64,000 nt of DNA from Chitinophagales bacterium (GTDB lineage Bacteria > Bacteroidota > Bacteroidia > Chitinophagales > Chitinophagaceae): positions 62,001-126,000 of the forward strand of contig JAFLBJ010000001.1 of assembly GCA_017303415.1 (NCBI GenBank), read 5' to 3'. Positions within the stretch are counted from its first letter, which is position 1. Each line of letters begins with the position of its first letter. The translations under genes were made by a program, and so were the position numbers. Below are positions 26,369-36,027 of this stretch, piece by piece. Under the pieces are notes generated by a model that saw nothing but the letters and a program-made list of their open reading frames with translations, was not told the origin of the DNA and made no database searches.

Positions 26369-27298
26369 TTACATTTTTTTGTTTAAAACGAAACTAAAAT
26401 CAGTATTTCCCGTAAAAGGTTGGTTATTTCTGTCAAGAAAAAATAAAACATTGTCATCACCAACAAATAATAAAATTGGTCTAGCAAGATTATCAACAAC
26501 TACTTTATAAATTACTGCATCAGGATTTGTTGGAGTTCCTTTAATTATTTCCCATTTCCCTGGAATATCACGGGGTTCGTTATCTACAATATTGCGGATG
26601 ATACAGGTTGTTGGACGATAAGTCACAGAGTCTCTATATAAGGTTAATCTCCATTTCAACTTAAAGCAGGTTGTATTTGCTTTCATTTCCGGATGCTCCA
26701 TCGCAATTTCCTGACAAGGTGTCCTTCCGTCAAATACAAGCTGTAATGATTTGTTGTCTGAATAAGACGAAGAAATTAAAATTTTACCCGTAGCAACAGG
26801 ATTTTTTCTGCTTAATGAATAACTCCAGCCTCCGTTACCAATCATCAATTGATTGCCGGATGTCAGGATGTGATAGACATTTTCATTTATTTTGACCAAT
26901 GAAATATTTCCCGGCAAATTATCACCCTTTAATTGATAAATCACTTTAAAAGGGCCGGGACTTTCGTTTTTTGTAATTAAATATGATCCTTTTATATTTT
27001 TTGTTTGACCGCCACTTTTAAAGCCCAGGGTATTAGGCTGTGATTCTCCATAGGAAATATCCAAAACAAACCTGTTTTTGTCGCCAGTTTTCAGGTTCCA
27101 TTTTATAAAATCTACTTTTGTATCAGGAGAAATTGAAAGCATTAATTTAATAGGCTCGTCGCCCGGTGTGCTGCCAACCAATACTATTTCAGGTTCTGTG
27201 CTTTTTGCAGAACAAGATTCAGTCAGGCACATACAACACAGAAGTAATAGTATATTTCGGAATGATATCATTGATGTTGTAATTATTCTTTGTATCAA
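26369..27298 (-). CDS. Hypothetical lipoprotein
   Basis: A 309-residue protein (Met10, at 27271, is an alternative start). A hydrophobic leader with the possible lipobox TESC is followed by SAKSTEPEI. The beta-rich C-terminal part contains CFKLKWRLTLYRDSVTYRP, GKWEIIKGTP, VIYKVVVDN and LFVGDDNVLFFLDRN, faintly like NlpE-type lipoproteins (a beta domain repeatedly testing a lipid-like or copper-related ligand). The resemblance is weak and I do not assign a function. It is the outermost gene of the island on the left. Confidence 0.65.
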   Translation of the reverse strand: MIQRIITTSMISFRNILLLLCCMCLTESCSAKSTEPEIVLVGSTPGDEPIKLMLSISPDTKVDFIKWNLKTGDKNRFVLDISYGESQPNTLGFKSGGQTKNIKGSYLITKNESPGPFKVIYQLKGDNLPGNISLVKINENVYHILTSGNQLMIGNGGWSYSLSRKNPVATGKILISSSYSDNKSLQLVFDGRTPCQEIAMEHPEMKANTTCFKLKWRLTLYRDSVTYRPTTCIIRNIVDNEPRDIPGKWEIIKGTPTNPDAVIYKVVVDNLARPILLFVGDDNVLFFLDRNNQPFTGNTDFSFVLNKKM

Positions 27299-27343
27299 GT
27301 TAATTTCTTTTAGCCCAAAACAAATAAATTTTGTGTAGTTGGG

Positions 27344-28501
27344 TTAAAAAAACTTTAATATTCCATAAGGGTATTTCTTTTTGAATTTGGAATACCATTT
27401 ACATAAAAAAAACAGCATTATTACGTTAATAAAAAACACAAAATAAAGCAATGGCAAACTCCATCTATTCTCTTCGGGCAAAAAAGTGAAAGGTGCCGTT
27501 GAATACAAATCAAAAGATATTACCCCTTCACTCAGGTACATTACAACCAATGCTGAAAGATGTATTAATGGAATGTAGAGCAGATAATAAAAAAGTGGTA
27601 CTCTGCCAAAAACAGACAGAATATTAAACAACCAACCCCTGGCTTTTTCTGCAAAAGGTATTAATGCAATGATTGGTCCCAATGTCATTAAAAGATATAA
27701 TTGAGAAGCCGGATATTTATTTTGATTAAGCAGGCGAAATATAAATGCCGGCGATTCGTTTGTTGTAGGTTTAGAATTGGCAAGTAAACTTCCGGCAATT
27801 AAAAAAACCGTTATGGCAGATATTCCGATAATTCGGCAAAGTTTGTTGCGTTTTTCCTTTTCCATCAGCAATATAAGTCCAAAGCCATATCCGGCTGCCA
27901 TAACACCAATCCAAGGGACTATTACGTAAAGAATAGTTACACCTTCAATGCCCTGAAGTCCGGAGGGATAAATAAACTCCCAAAATTTACCAAAAGAAAC
28001 ATGGAGAGAATTGGGTACTACTTTAGGTAAAAACTTAAATGCCTGCTGTGATGCAATAATAATAAGTCCAACAATTCCTACTGCAAGAGGCTTTAGTTTT
28101 GTAAGCAATGCCATTATAACCATACACCAGCCTAACATCCAAATTACACCAGCCAAAAAAAAGTTGCTGTAATTAAAATTAAATGTCCAAAAGAAACGAA
28201 TTACGGTTATTTCAAGCAGTATTAGGAACAGCCCTCTGGTTAATAAAAAGCCAGATAACTTTTTCTTGTCGTTAACTCTCTGTCCATATAAAAAAGCAGA
28301 TGTTCCTGCCAAAAATGCGAATCCCGGGGCACAGAAATGTGTAATCCAGCGGGTAAAGAAAAACGCCGGCTCAAAGGAGTTTGAAGGAATGCCGGAATAT
28401 ACTCTTACATGGTCAACTGCCATTAATACCATAATTGCCCCCTTTAAAATGTCAAGAGAGTTTACCCTTAAAGGCATGGTGTGCTTGTCAAATTGCTCCA
28501 T
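27344..28501 (-). CDS. DUF1624 / heparan-alpha-glucosaminide N-acetyltransferase-like membrane protein
   Basis: About 385 residues from ATG 28501 (MEQFDKHTMPLRV); 22 codons are open upstream. Ten or more hydrophobic segments. The N-terminal block RVNSLDILKGAIMVLMAVDHVRVYSG is the signature of the DUF1624/HGSNAT acyltransferase group, with the Asp-His pair in the first membrane segment. FLAGTSAFLYG and FGRVPLFYYLLYIPLIH are also typical. Members are thought to acetylate sugars across membranes; the substrate here is unknown. Confidence 0.85.
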   Translation of the reverse strand: MEQFDKHTMPLRVNSLDILKGAIMVLMAVDHVRVYSGIPSNSFEPAFFFTRWITHFCAPGFAFLAGTSAFLYGQRVNDKKKLSGFLLTRGLFLILLEITVIRFFWTFNFNYSNFFLAGVIWMLGWCMVIMALLTKLKPLAVGIVGLIIIASQQAFKFLPKVVPNSLHVSFGKFWEFIYPSGLQGIEGVTILYVIVPWIGVMAAGYGFGLILLMEKEKRNKLCRIIGISAITVFLIAGSLLANSKPTTNESPAFIFRLLNQNKYPASQLYLLMTLGPIIALIPFAEKARGWLFNILSVFGRVPLFYYLLYIPLIHLSALVVMYLSEGVISFDLYSTAPFTFLPEENRWSLPLLYFVFFINVIMLFFLCKWYSKFKKKYPYGILKFF

Positions 28502-28606
28502 AATTACAATTGTTAGACTGATTGTCTTAAAAAAAATTCTTGCTAAGAGCAAGAATGCGGCTTTCACTTTTCAATTGCCTTAAAATAATTGTGATAAATT
28601 TTATTT

Positions 28607-28963
28607 TTACTCACATTCAATCCGATGCCCAATTCTCAAAATATGGCCATCTGGGTCTTCCACATACATTTCTCTCATATGCCATTCCTGGTTAACTGGT
28701 GCTTCTACGATTTTGGCGCCATTTGCTTTTACTTTCTCATAATATTCATCCACATTATCTACGATTATAGTCATCCAGGTACCAGGATGCCCTTGCCCAT
28801 TTAAACAAAAGAAAATCTCGACATCGTTTTTTACAACGCCTCCAAAGTCAGTAGGCTCTCCCCATACCCAGCTTTGCTCAAACTCTAATACTTCGATATA
28901 ATATTGGATACTTCTTTTTATATCTGAAGAAAAAAGTATCGGGTTTGATTTAATAAATTTCAT
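28607..28963 (-). CDS. VOC (glyoxalase/bleomycin-resistance) family protein
   Basis: About 118 residues from ATG 28963 (MKFIKSNPILFSSDIKRSIQYY); the frame is open 34 codons further but that stretch lacks conservation. Two beta-alpha-beta-beta-beta halves are seen: FSSDIKRSIQYYIEVLEFE and VDNVDEYYEKVKANGAKI, ending YVEDPDGHILRIGHRIE. The DPDGH-x-L-R-x-G end is typical of VOC enzymes. Whether it is a lyase, dioxygenase or binding protein cannot be told. Confidence 0.85.
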   Translation of the reverse strand: MKFIKSNPILFSSDIKRSIQYYIEVLEFEQSWVWGEPTDFGGVVKNDVEIFFCLNGQGHPGTWMTIIVDNVDEYYEKVKANGAKIVEAPVNQEWHMREMYVEDPDGHILRIGHRIECE

Positions 28964-29175
28964 ATTCTCAAAATAATTTAATACTAAATTAATTCCCCGG
29001 CGCCTGCATCTGACGCTTTTTATCAGGTAGAATACAATCGCTAATTTAATAATGCAAAACTTCACATAAACTTCAGATTCCCTCTTCGGGCATTCAACTT
29101 TATTTGATATTTCCCTTTCAGGAAAGGGTAAAAAGCCTGTTTGAAATTATATTCACCTTTCTTAAAATACATTTT

Positions 29176-29595
29176 TCAGTTTTTTGTGCTGCCATTGTTT
29201 GTCAGTATCGACATAAATAATCCTGCAATACTAATGGCAAATGCAAGAAATTTTCCAGCTAAAACTATGTTCACCGAAACTCCCGAAGGGTCAGGAAGGT
29301 TTCGATTTGAAAACTGAAAAAACAAGCTTGAATATATCAATCCGGTTGCAAAGCCCCATGCTGCTGCCAGAAATCGTTGTCCATTTCCCGAACGATAAGT
29401 TTTCCAAACGCCCCAAAGAAGAAAGCTACCCATAATTATATCATCAAACCACGCAAAGAAGTACTGTAAGTCGGTAAGTTGATGCCAGCGTCTTGCCAAT
29501 TCAAGTGGGATGCAGGTAACACCTATCATCATAGCCAACACGCAGCTAATTTTTAATGTACCTGGAAAAGCTGATTTGTTCTTTTTCGCTGTCAT
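29176..29595 (-). CDS. Small four-helix membrane protein
   Basis: A 139-residue inner-membrane protein with four hydrophobic segments (about 15-32, 50-64, 75-93 and 108-130) and an Arg-rich loop (ELARRWHQL). I recognise no family. It lies 31 bp downstream of the DoxX-like gene on the same strand, so both may be cotranscribed. Confidence 0.65.
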   Translation of the reverse strand: MTAKKNKSAFPGTLKISCVLAMMIGVTCIPLELARRWHQLTDLQYFFAWFDDIIMGSFLLWGVWKTYRSGNGQRFLAAAWGFATGLIYSSLFFQFSNRNLPDPSGVSVNIVLAGKFLAFAISIAGLFMSILTNNGSTKN

Positions 29596-29626
29596 TTTGA
29601 AATAGTATTCCCCCTTTCTTTAAAAA

Positions 29627-30328
29627 TCATTTTTTTTCTTTTGCCTTTTTATACGCTTCTAAACATGTTGCCAGTGGCTTTCCTTTATTGTGAATACAGT
29701 CACAAAATACTTCACAAGCCTTGGGATTTTCGCTTCCGGGGCAACCGTTCCAGCATTCGGCAGGTTGGTTGCCAGGCCTGATTTCATACATACTATTGTT
29801 CAAAACCACCACAACGGCAAGTGCTGCTATTACACCACCGAAAAAAAGAAATGGAAACTTGGTGCTTTTTGCTTCTGCAATTTTTCCTTCTTTTTGTTGC
29901 CTCTGAAATAATATTTTCAATCGGTCATAATCCCAACATAATAAAAATATATTGGCTAATAACATAAATGTTGCTGCACGGGTACCTTCGAACCGAACAG
30001 CGTATGTCAGCACACAAATGTTAAGTATAATTGGGAAACTGCTAACGGCACCAATGAGCGCTGTTCTTGGAACGATTAACAATAGGGCAACGATTAACTG
30101 CCCAATCCCAATAAATGTATAATAATACCCGGTATTGAGTAAGGCGTCAAAGTATTGTCCCAGTGGATGATTATGAGATAAGCCTTCGGCAAAGCGTTCA
30201 CCTTTAATTTTTATATAGCCGGAAATAATCCATGCAATTGCCAATGCCAAACGGCAAAAAACGGCGAAGTAACCATACCATTTGTTACCCTTTGCTTCAT
30301 TATAATATCGCTCGAGTTTATTAAACAT
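29627..30328 (-). CDS. DoxX-like membrane protein with a Cys-rich C-terminal tail
   Basis: A 233-residue protein. The first about 140 residues form a DoxX-like bundle (FAVFCRLALAIAWIISGYIKI, TFIGIGQLIVALLLIVPR). A further hydrophobic segment (160-178) precedes a tail with six cysteines in 31 residues: C192, C196, C205, C209, C211 and C222 (CWNGC, CEVFCDC, TC). If the tail is periplasmic, it could form disulphides or bind metal. DoxX proteins are linked to oxidative or thiol stress in some bacteria; a link here is inference. The tail is not part of the usual DoxX domain. Confidence 0.78.
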   Translation of the reverse strand: MFNKLERYYNEAKGNKWYGYFAVFCRLALAIAWIISGYIKIKGERFAEGLSHNHPLGQYFDALLNTGYYYTFIGIGQLIVALLLIVPRTALIGAVSSFPIILNICVLTYAVRFEGTRAATFMLLANIFLLCWDYDRLKILFQRQQKEGKIAEAKSTKFPFLFFGGVIAALAVVVVLNNSMYEIRPGNQPAECWNGCPGSENPKACEVFCDCIHNKGKPLATCLEAYKKAKEKK

Positions 30329-30431
30329 AGTAATTTAAATTGCATTTCAGCTTTACAAACGACACCTCAATTATAATTCAAAAATATTGACAGCAGCGAT
30401 TAGGTTTACTCTCAATGCAAATTGTTTTCTC

Positions 30432-32723
30432 CTATCCTTCGCTTCCTATTGTCCTGACAGGCGCCTCCCGGATTTCCTTTTTTCCAAATTTGTAGTTGAA
30501 TGCAATACGGAAAAAACGGCGGATTTGCCTTGCATCGGAGATGATTCTGACAGCTTCATTATCTGTAAACTCCCTGATGGTTTGAAAAGGCATGAATATA
30601 TTATCAATCCGAATATTGAGAGCATACTTACCTTCTCTGAATGTTTTATTGACCATGAACACATAATACCTTGTTCCGGTTGTTGTACCCTGAAAATCTA
30701 TGCGCCTTGTGTTGAGGCTCGTTGAGGCGTTCAGCAGCAATGTTGGTGTAAGTTTATAATTCATATTAATAAATGCATTCAATACCCAGCCTGAACGCTG
30801 CTGACCCGTAAAACCATTGCGGTATTCTATGCGTCGTAGTGTATAGTTATTATTTATAGAGAGTTTCTTGCCCCGGAAGGTGAATTGTGCAAAAATACCT
30901 GCAGCATTATTCCTGGATACATTTTGATAGGTTCGTCCTACTACACCATTTCCTTTTGTGAGTGCCACATATTCAATACTACGGTTGGTCTGGTAGAAAA
31001 ATAAATTGGTATTGATAAGCCACTTATTTTTATTGTATGTATAAGTAAGGTCGTAATTATTGCTGATGGCAGGGTCAAGATAAGGGTTACCATATGATAG
31101 GTTAAGAGAATCAATATAGCTTACAACCGGGTTGAGAGCACTGAGATAAGGCCGCATAATTTTACGGGAGTAGGCGAATGTAAAAGTATTGGCTTTGTTG
31201 CTGTGGCTTATTAACAGATTTGGCAGGAAATTTTTATAGTCGGCTATTTTTAATGATGTGTCTAAAGTCTGGATTGACAATAAGGTATGTTCATACCTTG
31301 CACCAACTCTTGCTTTCCATTCTCCCAAACTGAAAGAATAACTGCTGTAGGCGGATAGTATATCCCTTGGAAAATAAAATTCCTCGTAACGTCCCTGGTC
31401 AGGAATAAACAAACTGTGATTACGGAAACGCCGGAAAGCACCTTTGATACCTGTCTCCAATTTATTATCGCTTTTAAATTTCTCCGTGTAATCAATCTGA
31501 AAAGCGGTTTCTTTATTACTAGTACTGTTATCATTGCTTTCCTTATAGGAACGTTGCAGCAGCATATAATCATTATGTATCTGTTGCGTGAAATAATATC
31601 CCAATAATACTAATTCACTTCTCTTGTCTTTTGATTTTTTAGTATATGCCCCGTTGAAATTATAGTTCCATCTTGAAAAATCATTATAAATATCCCTGCG
31701 GTATTGATCTGTTATATTACCGCCACTATAGATACTATAATCAATTGCTGTTTTAACTACATCACTGAAATTACCATAACGCATACCTATAGTGGCAGTA
31801 GTAAGGCTATCTACGATCTTTGTGATAGTGGTGCCTGCCACCATGTTGCGCCCTTTGTTATTTGTAAGCTGGTATTGGTCAAGATCATAACCGCCAGTTT
31901 TGTCTATACGGCGGCGGTTGATAATCGTTTCGTTGCTGGAGCCATAAAAACCGGCATCTGCATTGATTAGCCATTTATTCTTGCGGATATTAATAGTTGG
32001 CACAATATGCCCGCCTCTTGTACCTATGAAGGCATTGATATTTCCTGAGCTGCCATCTGACAATCGTTTCTTAGTAAAAATATTAATCACACCATCCACC
32101 CCTTCTCCTTCATATCTTGCTGATGGCTGCGTGATAATTTCGACTCTTGCAATATTATCGGCACTTACCAACCGCAAGGCTTCAGCAGGAGTAGCTGCAT
32201 AATTTTCAGAAGCCTGACCATCAATGAATATTTTGATGCGGGTGCTTCCTCGCATGGAAGGAATGCCGGTATGATCTACCTGTAAACCAGGCAATTTGCG
32301 GAGCAGGTCACCGGCTGTTTCTCCGGCCATCTGCACATCTCTTGTAGCATCGTATAAAAAACCATCATTCAACGCTGTTACTAATGGCCGCTGTGCAGTA
32401 ACTATTACCTCCTGCAAATTCCTATTTACTTGCGACATGGGGATTGTAATATTCAGGCTGTCCTTTAGACTAACGTTTATTTCAGTTGGGAAATAACCGC
32501 TAGCAGTACTTTGCAATTGGTAGCTCCCCCACTTAAATTGTGAGAACCTGAAATATCCGTTGCTATCGGCAATAGTTGTACGAAGCAATTGTCTGCCTTG
32601 CCATAGCCGGATAGTGGTATAACTTAAACCTTTTGCAGTTGCAGAATCGATCACCTTACCTGACAGTTGAGCCTTTAGTAACTGTCCGGTGAGTAGGAAA
32701 AGCAAAAGGAAGACTATTCGCAT
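30432..32723 (-). CDS. Outer-membrane beta-barrel (TonB-receptor-like) protein with CarboxypepD domain
   Basis: A 763-residue outer-membrane protein: signal peptide to about 18 (LLKAQ), CarboxypepD_reg-like domain (about 19-100: LSGKVIDSATAKGLSYTTIRL), plug (about 105-220: LLRKLPGLQVDHTGIPSMRGSTRIKIFIDG) and a barrel of the outer membrane beta-barrel family type. EGEGVDGVINIFTKK is characteristic. These proteins lack SusD partners and their ligands are largely unknown. Last residues are REAPVRTIGSEG, without the usual terminal aromatic residue, which is common in this group. Confidence 0.88.
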   Translation of the reverse strand: MRIVFLLLFLLTGQLLKAQLSGKVIDSATAKGLSYTTIRLWQGRQLLRTTIADSNGYFRFSQFKWGSYQLQSTASGYFPTEINVSLKDSLNITIPMSQVNRNLQEVIVTAQRPLVTALNDGFLYDATRDVQMAGETAGDLLRKLPGLQVDHTGIPSMRGSTRIKIFIDGQASENYAATPAEALRLVSADNIARVEIITQPSARYEGEGVDGVINIFTKKRLSDGSSGNINAFIGTRGGHIVPTINIRKNKWLINADAGFYGSSNETIINRRRIDKTGGYDLDQYQLTNNKGRNMVAGTTITKIVDSLTTATIGMRYGNFSDVVKTAIDYSIYSGGNITDQYRRDIYNDFSRWNYNFNGAYTKKSKDKRSELVLLGYYFTQQIHNDYMLLQRSYKESNDNSTSNKETAFQIDYTEKFKSDNKLETGIKGAFRRFRNHSLFIPDQGRYEEFYFPRDILSAYSSYSFSLGEWKARVGARYEHTLLSIQTLDTSLKIADYKNFLPNLLISHSNKANTFTFAYSRKIMRPYLSALNPVVSYIDSLNLSYGNPYLDPAISNNYDLTYTYNKNKWLINTNLFFYQTNRSIEYVALTKGNGVVGRTYQNVSRNNAAGIFAQFTFRGKKLSINNNYTLRRIEYRNGFTGQQRSGWVLNAFINMNYKLTPTLLLNASTSLNTRRIDFQGTTTGTRYYVFMVNKTFREGKYALNIRIDNIFMPFQTIREFTDNEAVRIISDARQIRRFFRIAFNYKFGKKEIREAPVRTIGSEG

Positions 32724-32780
32724 ACGGCAATATTTTCCATATAAGAAAAAATCGGGAATTATAAAAAGAGTTCAACTCAT

Positions 32781-34112
32781 TTACTTTTCTTTTGTAAATA
32801 ATCGTTCACCCTGTGGCCGCTTAATAATCATTTGCTTTTTCGCTACATCGAATTCCACTGTAACTCCGGGACCTATGGTGAATTTATTGGTAGCTGTCGC
32901 TTCAAGCGGTATTGGAGTTGTGCCATTCTCAATGGAAATTGTTGTACCTGTTTTGATAACCGTCATCTTTGCAGGCGTACCAGCTACTACATAGACACCA
33001 ACATATTGGTCAAGAACCTCCGAACTTATGTGTAATGCTTCAAAAGTTGGTACTTGATAAGGTCTGTTCCAATAGATGTCAAATACACCGGCCACAATAT
33101 CTTTTACCGGGTATATTTTTGCATTGGTGGTATAAGCCATTGCTAATTTTTCTATGGGCTCATATGCCAACCATGCTCCGGAAACATTGCTTCCACCTGT
33201 ATGGCCGTAAAGCGTTTTACCGGCGAATGTAAAGGGTTCCATTCCCATACCTTCTCCGTCACGTATTGTTTTCATCTGCTCAAGACTGCTTTTAGAAATA
33301 AGTTTAAGGTCGAATAGGGCCTGTATAAATTGTACCATATCTGATGGTGTAGAGACGATGGCACCTGCGCCAGCCGGAACGCTGAAATTTATCTCAGGTA
33401 CTTCTTTCCATGTACCCATATACAGGTAAGAAAGGCTTTCGTTATTATCGGGGTTTGTATTAGCAACACCCATATAGGTGTTCTTTAGGCCTATCTTAGA
33501 AATGATTCGTTCTTTTAATGCTTCCTGGTACGGTTTTCCTCCTGCTTTTTCTACAATATACCCCAATAGAACATATCCTGTATTGCTATATGAATGTTGA
33601 CTATCAGGCTCAAAATTTGGTTTGCCTTTTGCAATTGCGGTAATTACTTCCTCATGTGTTCTTGTCTCCATTCTCCAGCCTCCATCTACATTGAGTTCGG
33701 GAATTCCACTTCGGTGTGAGAGGATATGGGCAATAGTAATTTTATTGGCATTAGGAATCTGTGGAAAGTATTTATCTAAATAATCGTTTAGCTTTAATTT
33801 CCCTTCTTCCATTAGCTGAAAGATCATTACAGCGGTATAGGTCTTTGTTATGGAGCCGATGCGGTATTTTGTATCATCGGTCAGAGGTTTCCTGAGTGTT
33901 TCTGTAATTTGGCTATAGCCGAAAGAACGGTTGTAAAGCACTTTACCATCTTTGGCGATAGTAATGCTACCCATACCTTTGTTCTTTTCGAGGAGGCGGT
34001 CAAACAATTGGTCGAGCTTTGTTTTGTCTATAGATTGTGAGTACCCTTTGCTAAAAATGGACAGGCAGAATAATATTGCCAGTGTGGTTATTATTTTTGT
34101 AATTGTTTTCAT
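32781..34112 (-). CDS. Serine hydrolase, class C beta-lactamase / CubicO family
   Basis: A 443-residue exported protein (signal peptide ending GYSQ). The catalytic set is complete: S87-I-T-K90, Y175-S-N177 and the HTGG near residue 308 (LYGHTGGSNVSG). The C-terminal about 90 residues are a small beta domain (VLDQYVGVYVVAG), as in D-aminopeptidase-like or esterase members. It is more likely a peptidase or esterase acting on cell-wall or D-amino-acid substrates than a resistance enzyme, because such domain layouts are common in environmental Bacteroidota. Confidence 0.87.
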   Translation of the reverse strand: MKTITKIITTLAILFCLSIFSKGYSQSIDKTKLDQLFDRLLEKNKGMGSITIAKDGKVLYNRSFGYSQITETLRKPLTDDTKYRIGSITKTYTAVMIFQLMEEGKLKLNDYLDKYFPQIPNANKITIAHILSHRSGIPELNVDGGWRMETRTHEEVITAIAKGKPNFEPDSQHSYSNTGYVLLGYIVEKAGGKPYQEALKERIISKIGLKNTYMGVANTNPDNNESLSYLYMGTWKEVPEINFSVPAGAGAIVSTPSDMVQFIQALFDLKLISKSSLEQMKTIRDGEGMGMEPFTFAGKTLYGHTGGSNVSGAWLAYEPIEKLAMAYTTNAKIYPVKDIVAGVFDIYWNRPYQVPTFEALHISSEVLDQYVGVYVVAGTPAKMTVIKTGTTISIENGTTPIPLEATATNKFTIGPGVTVEFDVAKKQMIIKRPQGERLFTKEK

Positions 34113-34226
34113 GATGCTTTGAAATAAGTATTGTGTTACCGTATCTATTCGCTTAAATATTTGGTAGTTGATTTACTCCAGACATTCCCTATAACCGATA
34201 GCGGAATATTGTGACCCGGCTAACAT

Positions 34227-34562
34227 TTATATTTTTTTAAGAGTTATTATTTTATTGAAAACATAATAAAGAACTAATGCTATTGCAGTCCAGTATAAAG
34301 CAAATGCGAAGAACAAAATTGGTGGTGCCGGATCTGGATCTTTGGCCAAAAAAGACAGAGGCCCTATCAAAACAAACTTTATTGGATATAAAATTGTAGC
34401 TAAGGTGTTTTTCCAGCCTATTGCTGATTCGGTTCCCGGGAACCATTCCCCGTTTCCGGGAAAGAGCCGAACCTCTGACCCCAAAAGGGAATTTGAGATA
34501 AATTGGAAGGCAAACGCCGAAATGAGGAAGAGAAAAATGAACTTTATTTTTGAAATCTTCAT
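34227..34562 (-). CDS. Small hypothetical membrane protein
   Basis: About 111 residues from ATG 34562 (MKISKIKFIFLFLI); the frame is open upstream but that part would overlap the next gene. Three hydrophobic segments are seen: FIFLFLISAFAFQFI, ILYPIKFVLIGPLSFLA and ILFFAFALYWTAIALVLYYVF. The loop between the first two is GSEVRLFPGNGEWFPGTES. No family recognised. Confidence 0.55.
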   Translation of the reverse strand: MKISKIKFIFLFLISAFAFQFISNSLLGSEVRLFPGNGEWFPGTESAIGWKNTLATILYPIKFVLIGPLSFLAKDPDPAPPILFFAFALYWTAIALVLYYVFNKIITLKKI

Positions 34563-34593
34563 ACTGTGAACTTTTTTAATTTTTAAAATAACT

Positions 34594-34812
34594 TTACTGC
34601 ACAGTTGTGGCATTCTTTTTTCTAATAGTATCCTGTACATATCCGCCCACATAAGCCATAATTACTCCAAAGGCAATTGCAGATATTGCTACTATTCCTG
34701 GCGCCAGTTCATCTGATGGTGGCACATTTGCAATAAACAGGAGTTTAAATAACAAGAGAAACCCTCCGGCGCCTGAAATGAAACCCATGGCTTTACCTAA
34801 TTTGTTTTGCAT
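34594..34812 (-). CDS. Small hypothetical membrane protein (72 aa)
   Basis: 72 residues with two hydrophobic segments (about 11-28 and 39-57) and a basic C-terminus (TIRKKNATTVQ). It lies 32 bp upstream of the preceding small membrane protein gene on the same strand and is probably cotranscribed with it. It is divergent from the LytS-type kinase gene across 228 bp. No family recognised. Confidence 0.55.
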   Translation of the reverse strand: MQNKLGKAMGFISGAGGFLLLFKLLFIANVPPSDELAPGIVAISAIAFGVIMAYVGGYVQDTIRKKNATTVQ

Positions 34813-35040
34813 GATTGAAAATGTTTAATTACCTAATTTTAAAAATCAAAAGTCTGTTGGTATTTTTTATTATTCAACTTAAATTGATAAAATGGGTATG
34901 AGGAATGATAATCACTTAAAACAGGCATATTTCTGTCCAGAAAGCCTGAATACCGATTGAAAAGAAAGGAATATCCTTTAAAATAGAGAAGCACTTTTTA
35001 ATAGATTAAATTTGCCCTATCACTCAAATTATATAGTCAC

Positions 35041-36027
35041 TTGCAAAGAGATATCCACAGAAAGATTTACTTTCACGTCGCATCATGGATAAGTTTCTTC
35101 CTTATTATTATTTTTTCAGCCGATGAGTTGGACAGGGTATTTATATTAAAAAGTTTATCCAATGTAGTTCCGGCTTTCTTCCTTTTTTATAGTCTTACAA
35201 TATGGGTTTTCCCATTCTACCTCGGTAAGCATATTAATTTAAAAACAGTCATTATCACATCTGCCTTATCCATTGCTGCGGTTTTTTTAAGACCACTCTT
35301 TATAAGAGTATTTGCAATTGATTTGTACTGGCCTGTTGACCGCATTACCTTTTGGGTGCAGTTTCGTTATAATATCTTATTTGTTGGTGTTGCTTTTGCC
35401 TATCATTATGCTTCGGAAGTTATTAAGAGTGAACAAAGCAAAAGATTGCTAGAAAAGGAAAGTGCGGATGCCAAACTTACTTTGCTTAAAAACCAAATCA
35501 ATCCACATTTTTTATACAACGCTTTGAGTTTATTGTATTCTAAAACATTACCGCTATCCGAAGATGTAGCCACATTGGTAGGCAAAATATCTGAAATTCT
35601 CAGGTATTCATTAGATGAGCCCCTAGATGAAGAAGGAATGGTGCCTATTGACAAAGAAATAGCCCATATTCAAAATTATATTGACATTCAATCACTCCGC
35701 TTCAGCAATAAAACGAATGTGAATTTTGGAGTAAAAGGGGATGTGAGCCAGGTGAAAATTGTTCCAATGTTGTTGATTACATTTGTGGAAAATTCTTTTA
35801 AACATGGTGATCTGAAAGCCCCAATCAATTTTCAATTAAATGTAGAAAACGGCATCGAGTTTATAACCGAGAATAAAATAGGCAGTATAAACAAAGACGA
35901 ATCAAATGGAATTGGCCTGGAAAATGTAAAAAAGCGGCTTGAATTAGTATACCCAAATAAGTATTTTTTAAGAATCTCGGAGTCTGAAAACACCTTTCGT
36001 ATTCATTTAAAAATAGCTGCACAATGA
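35041..36027 (+). CDS. LytS/YpdA-type sensor histidine kinase
   Basis: A 328-residue membrane kinase starting at TTG 35041. Four hydrophobic segments in the first 125 residues form the sensor part. The His_kinase domain carries the phosphoacceptor in LLKNQINPHFLYN (His156) and a HATPase region with ENSFKHG and NGIGLENVKKRL. Its stop overlaps the next start as ATGA, pairing it firmly with the LytTR regulator. The signal is unknown. Confidence 0.9.
   Translation: MQRDIHRKIYFHVASWISFFLIIIFSADELDRVFILKSLSNVVPAFFLFYSLTIWVFPFYLGKHINLKTVIITSALSIAAVFLRPLFIRVFAIDLYWPVDRITFWVQFRYNILFVGVAFAYHYASEVIKSEQSKRLLEKESADAKLTLLKNQINPHFLYNALSLLYSKTLPLSEDVATLVGKISEILRYSLDEPLDEEGMVPIDKEIAHIQNYIDIQSLRFSNKTNVNFGVKGDVSQVKIVPMLLITFVENSFKHGDLKAPINFQLNVENGIEFITENKIGSINKDESNGIGLENVKKRLELVYPNKYFLRISESENTFRIHLKIAAQ

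Noticed and set aside
32781-34112. Antibiotic-resistance beta-lactamase
   Set aside because: SxxK, YSN and HTG fit the wider CubicO/class C family; the extra C-terminal domain and context favour a peptidase or esterase.
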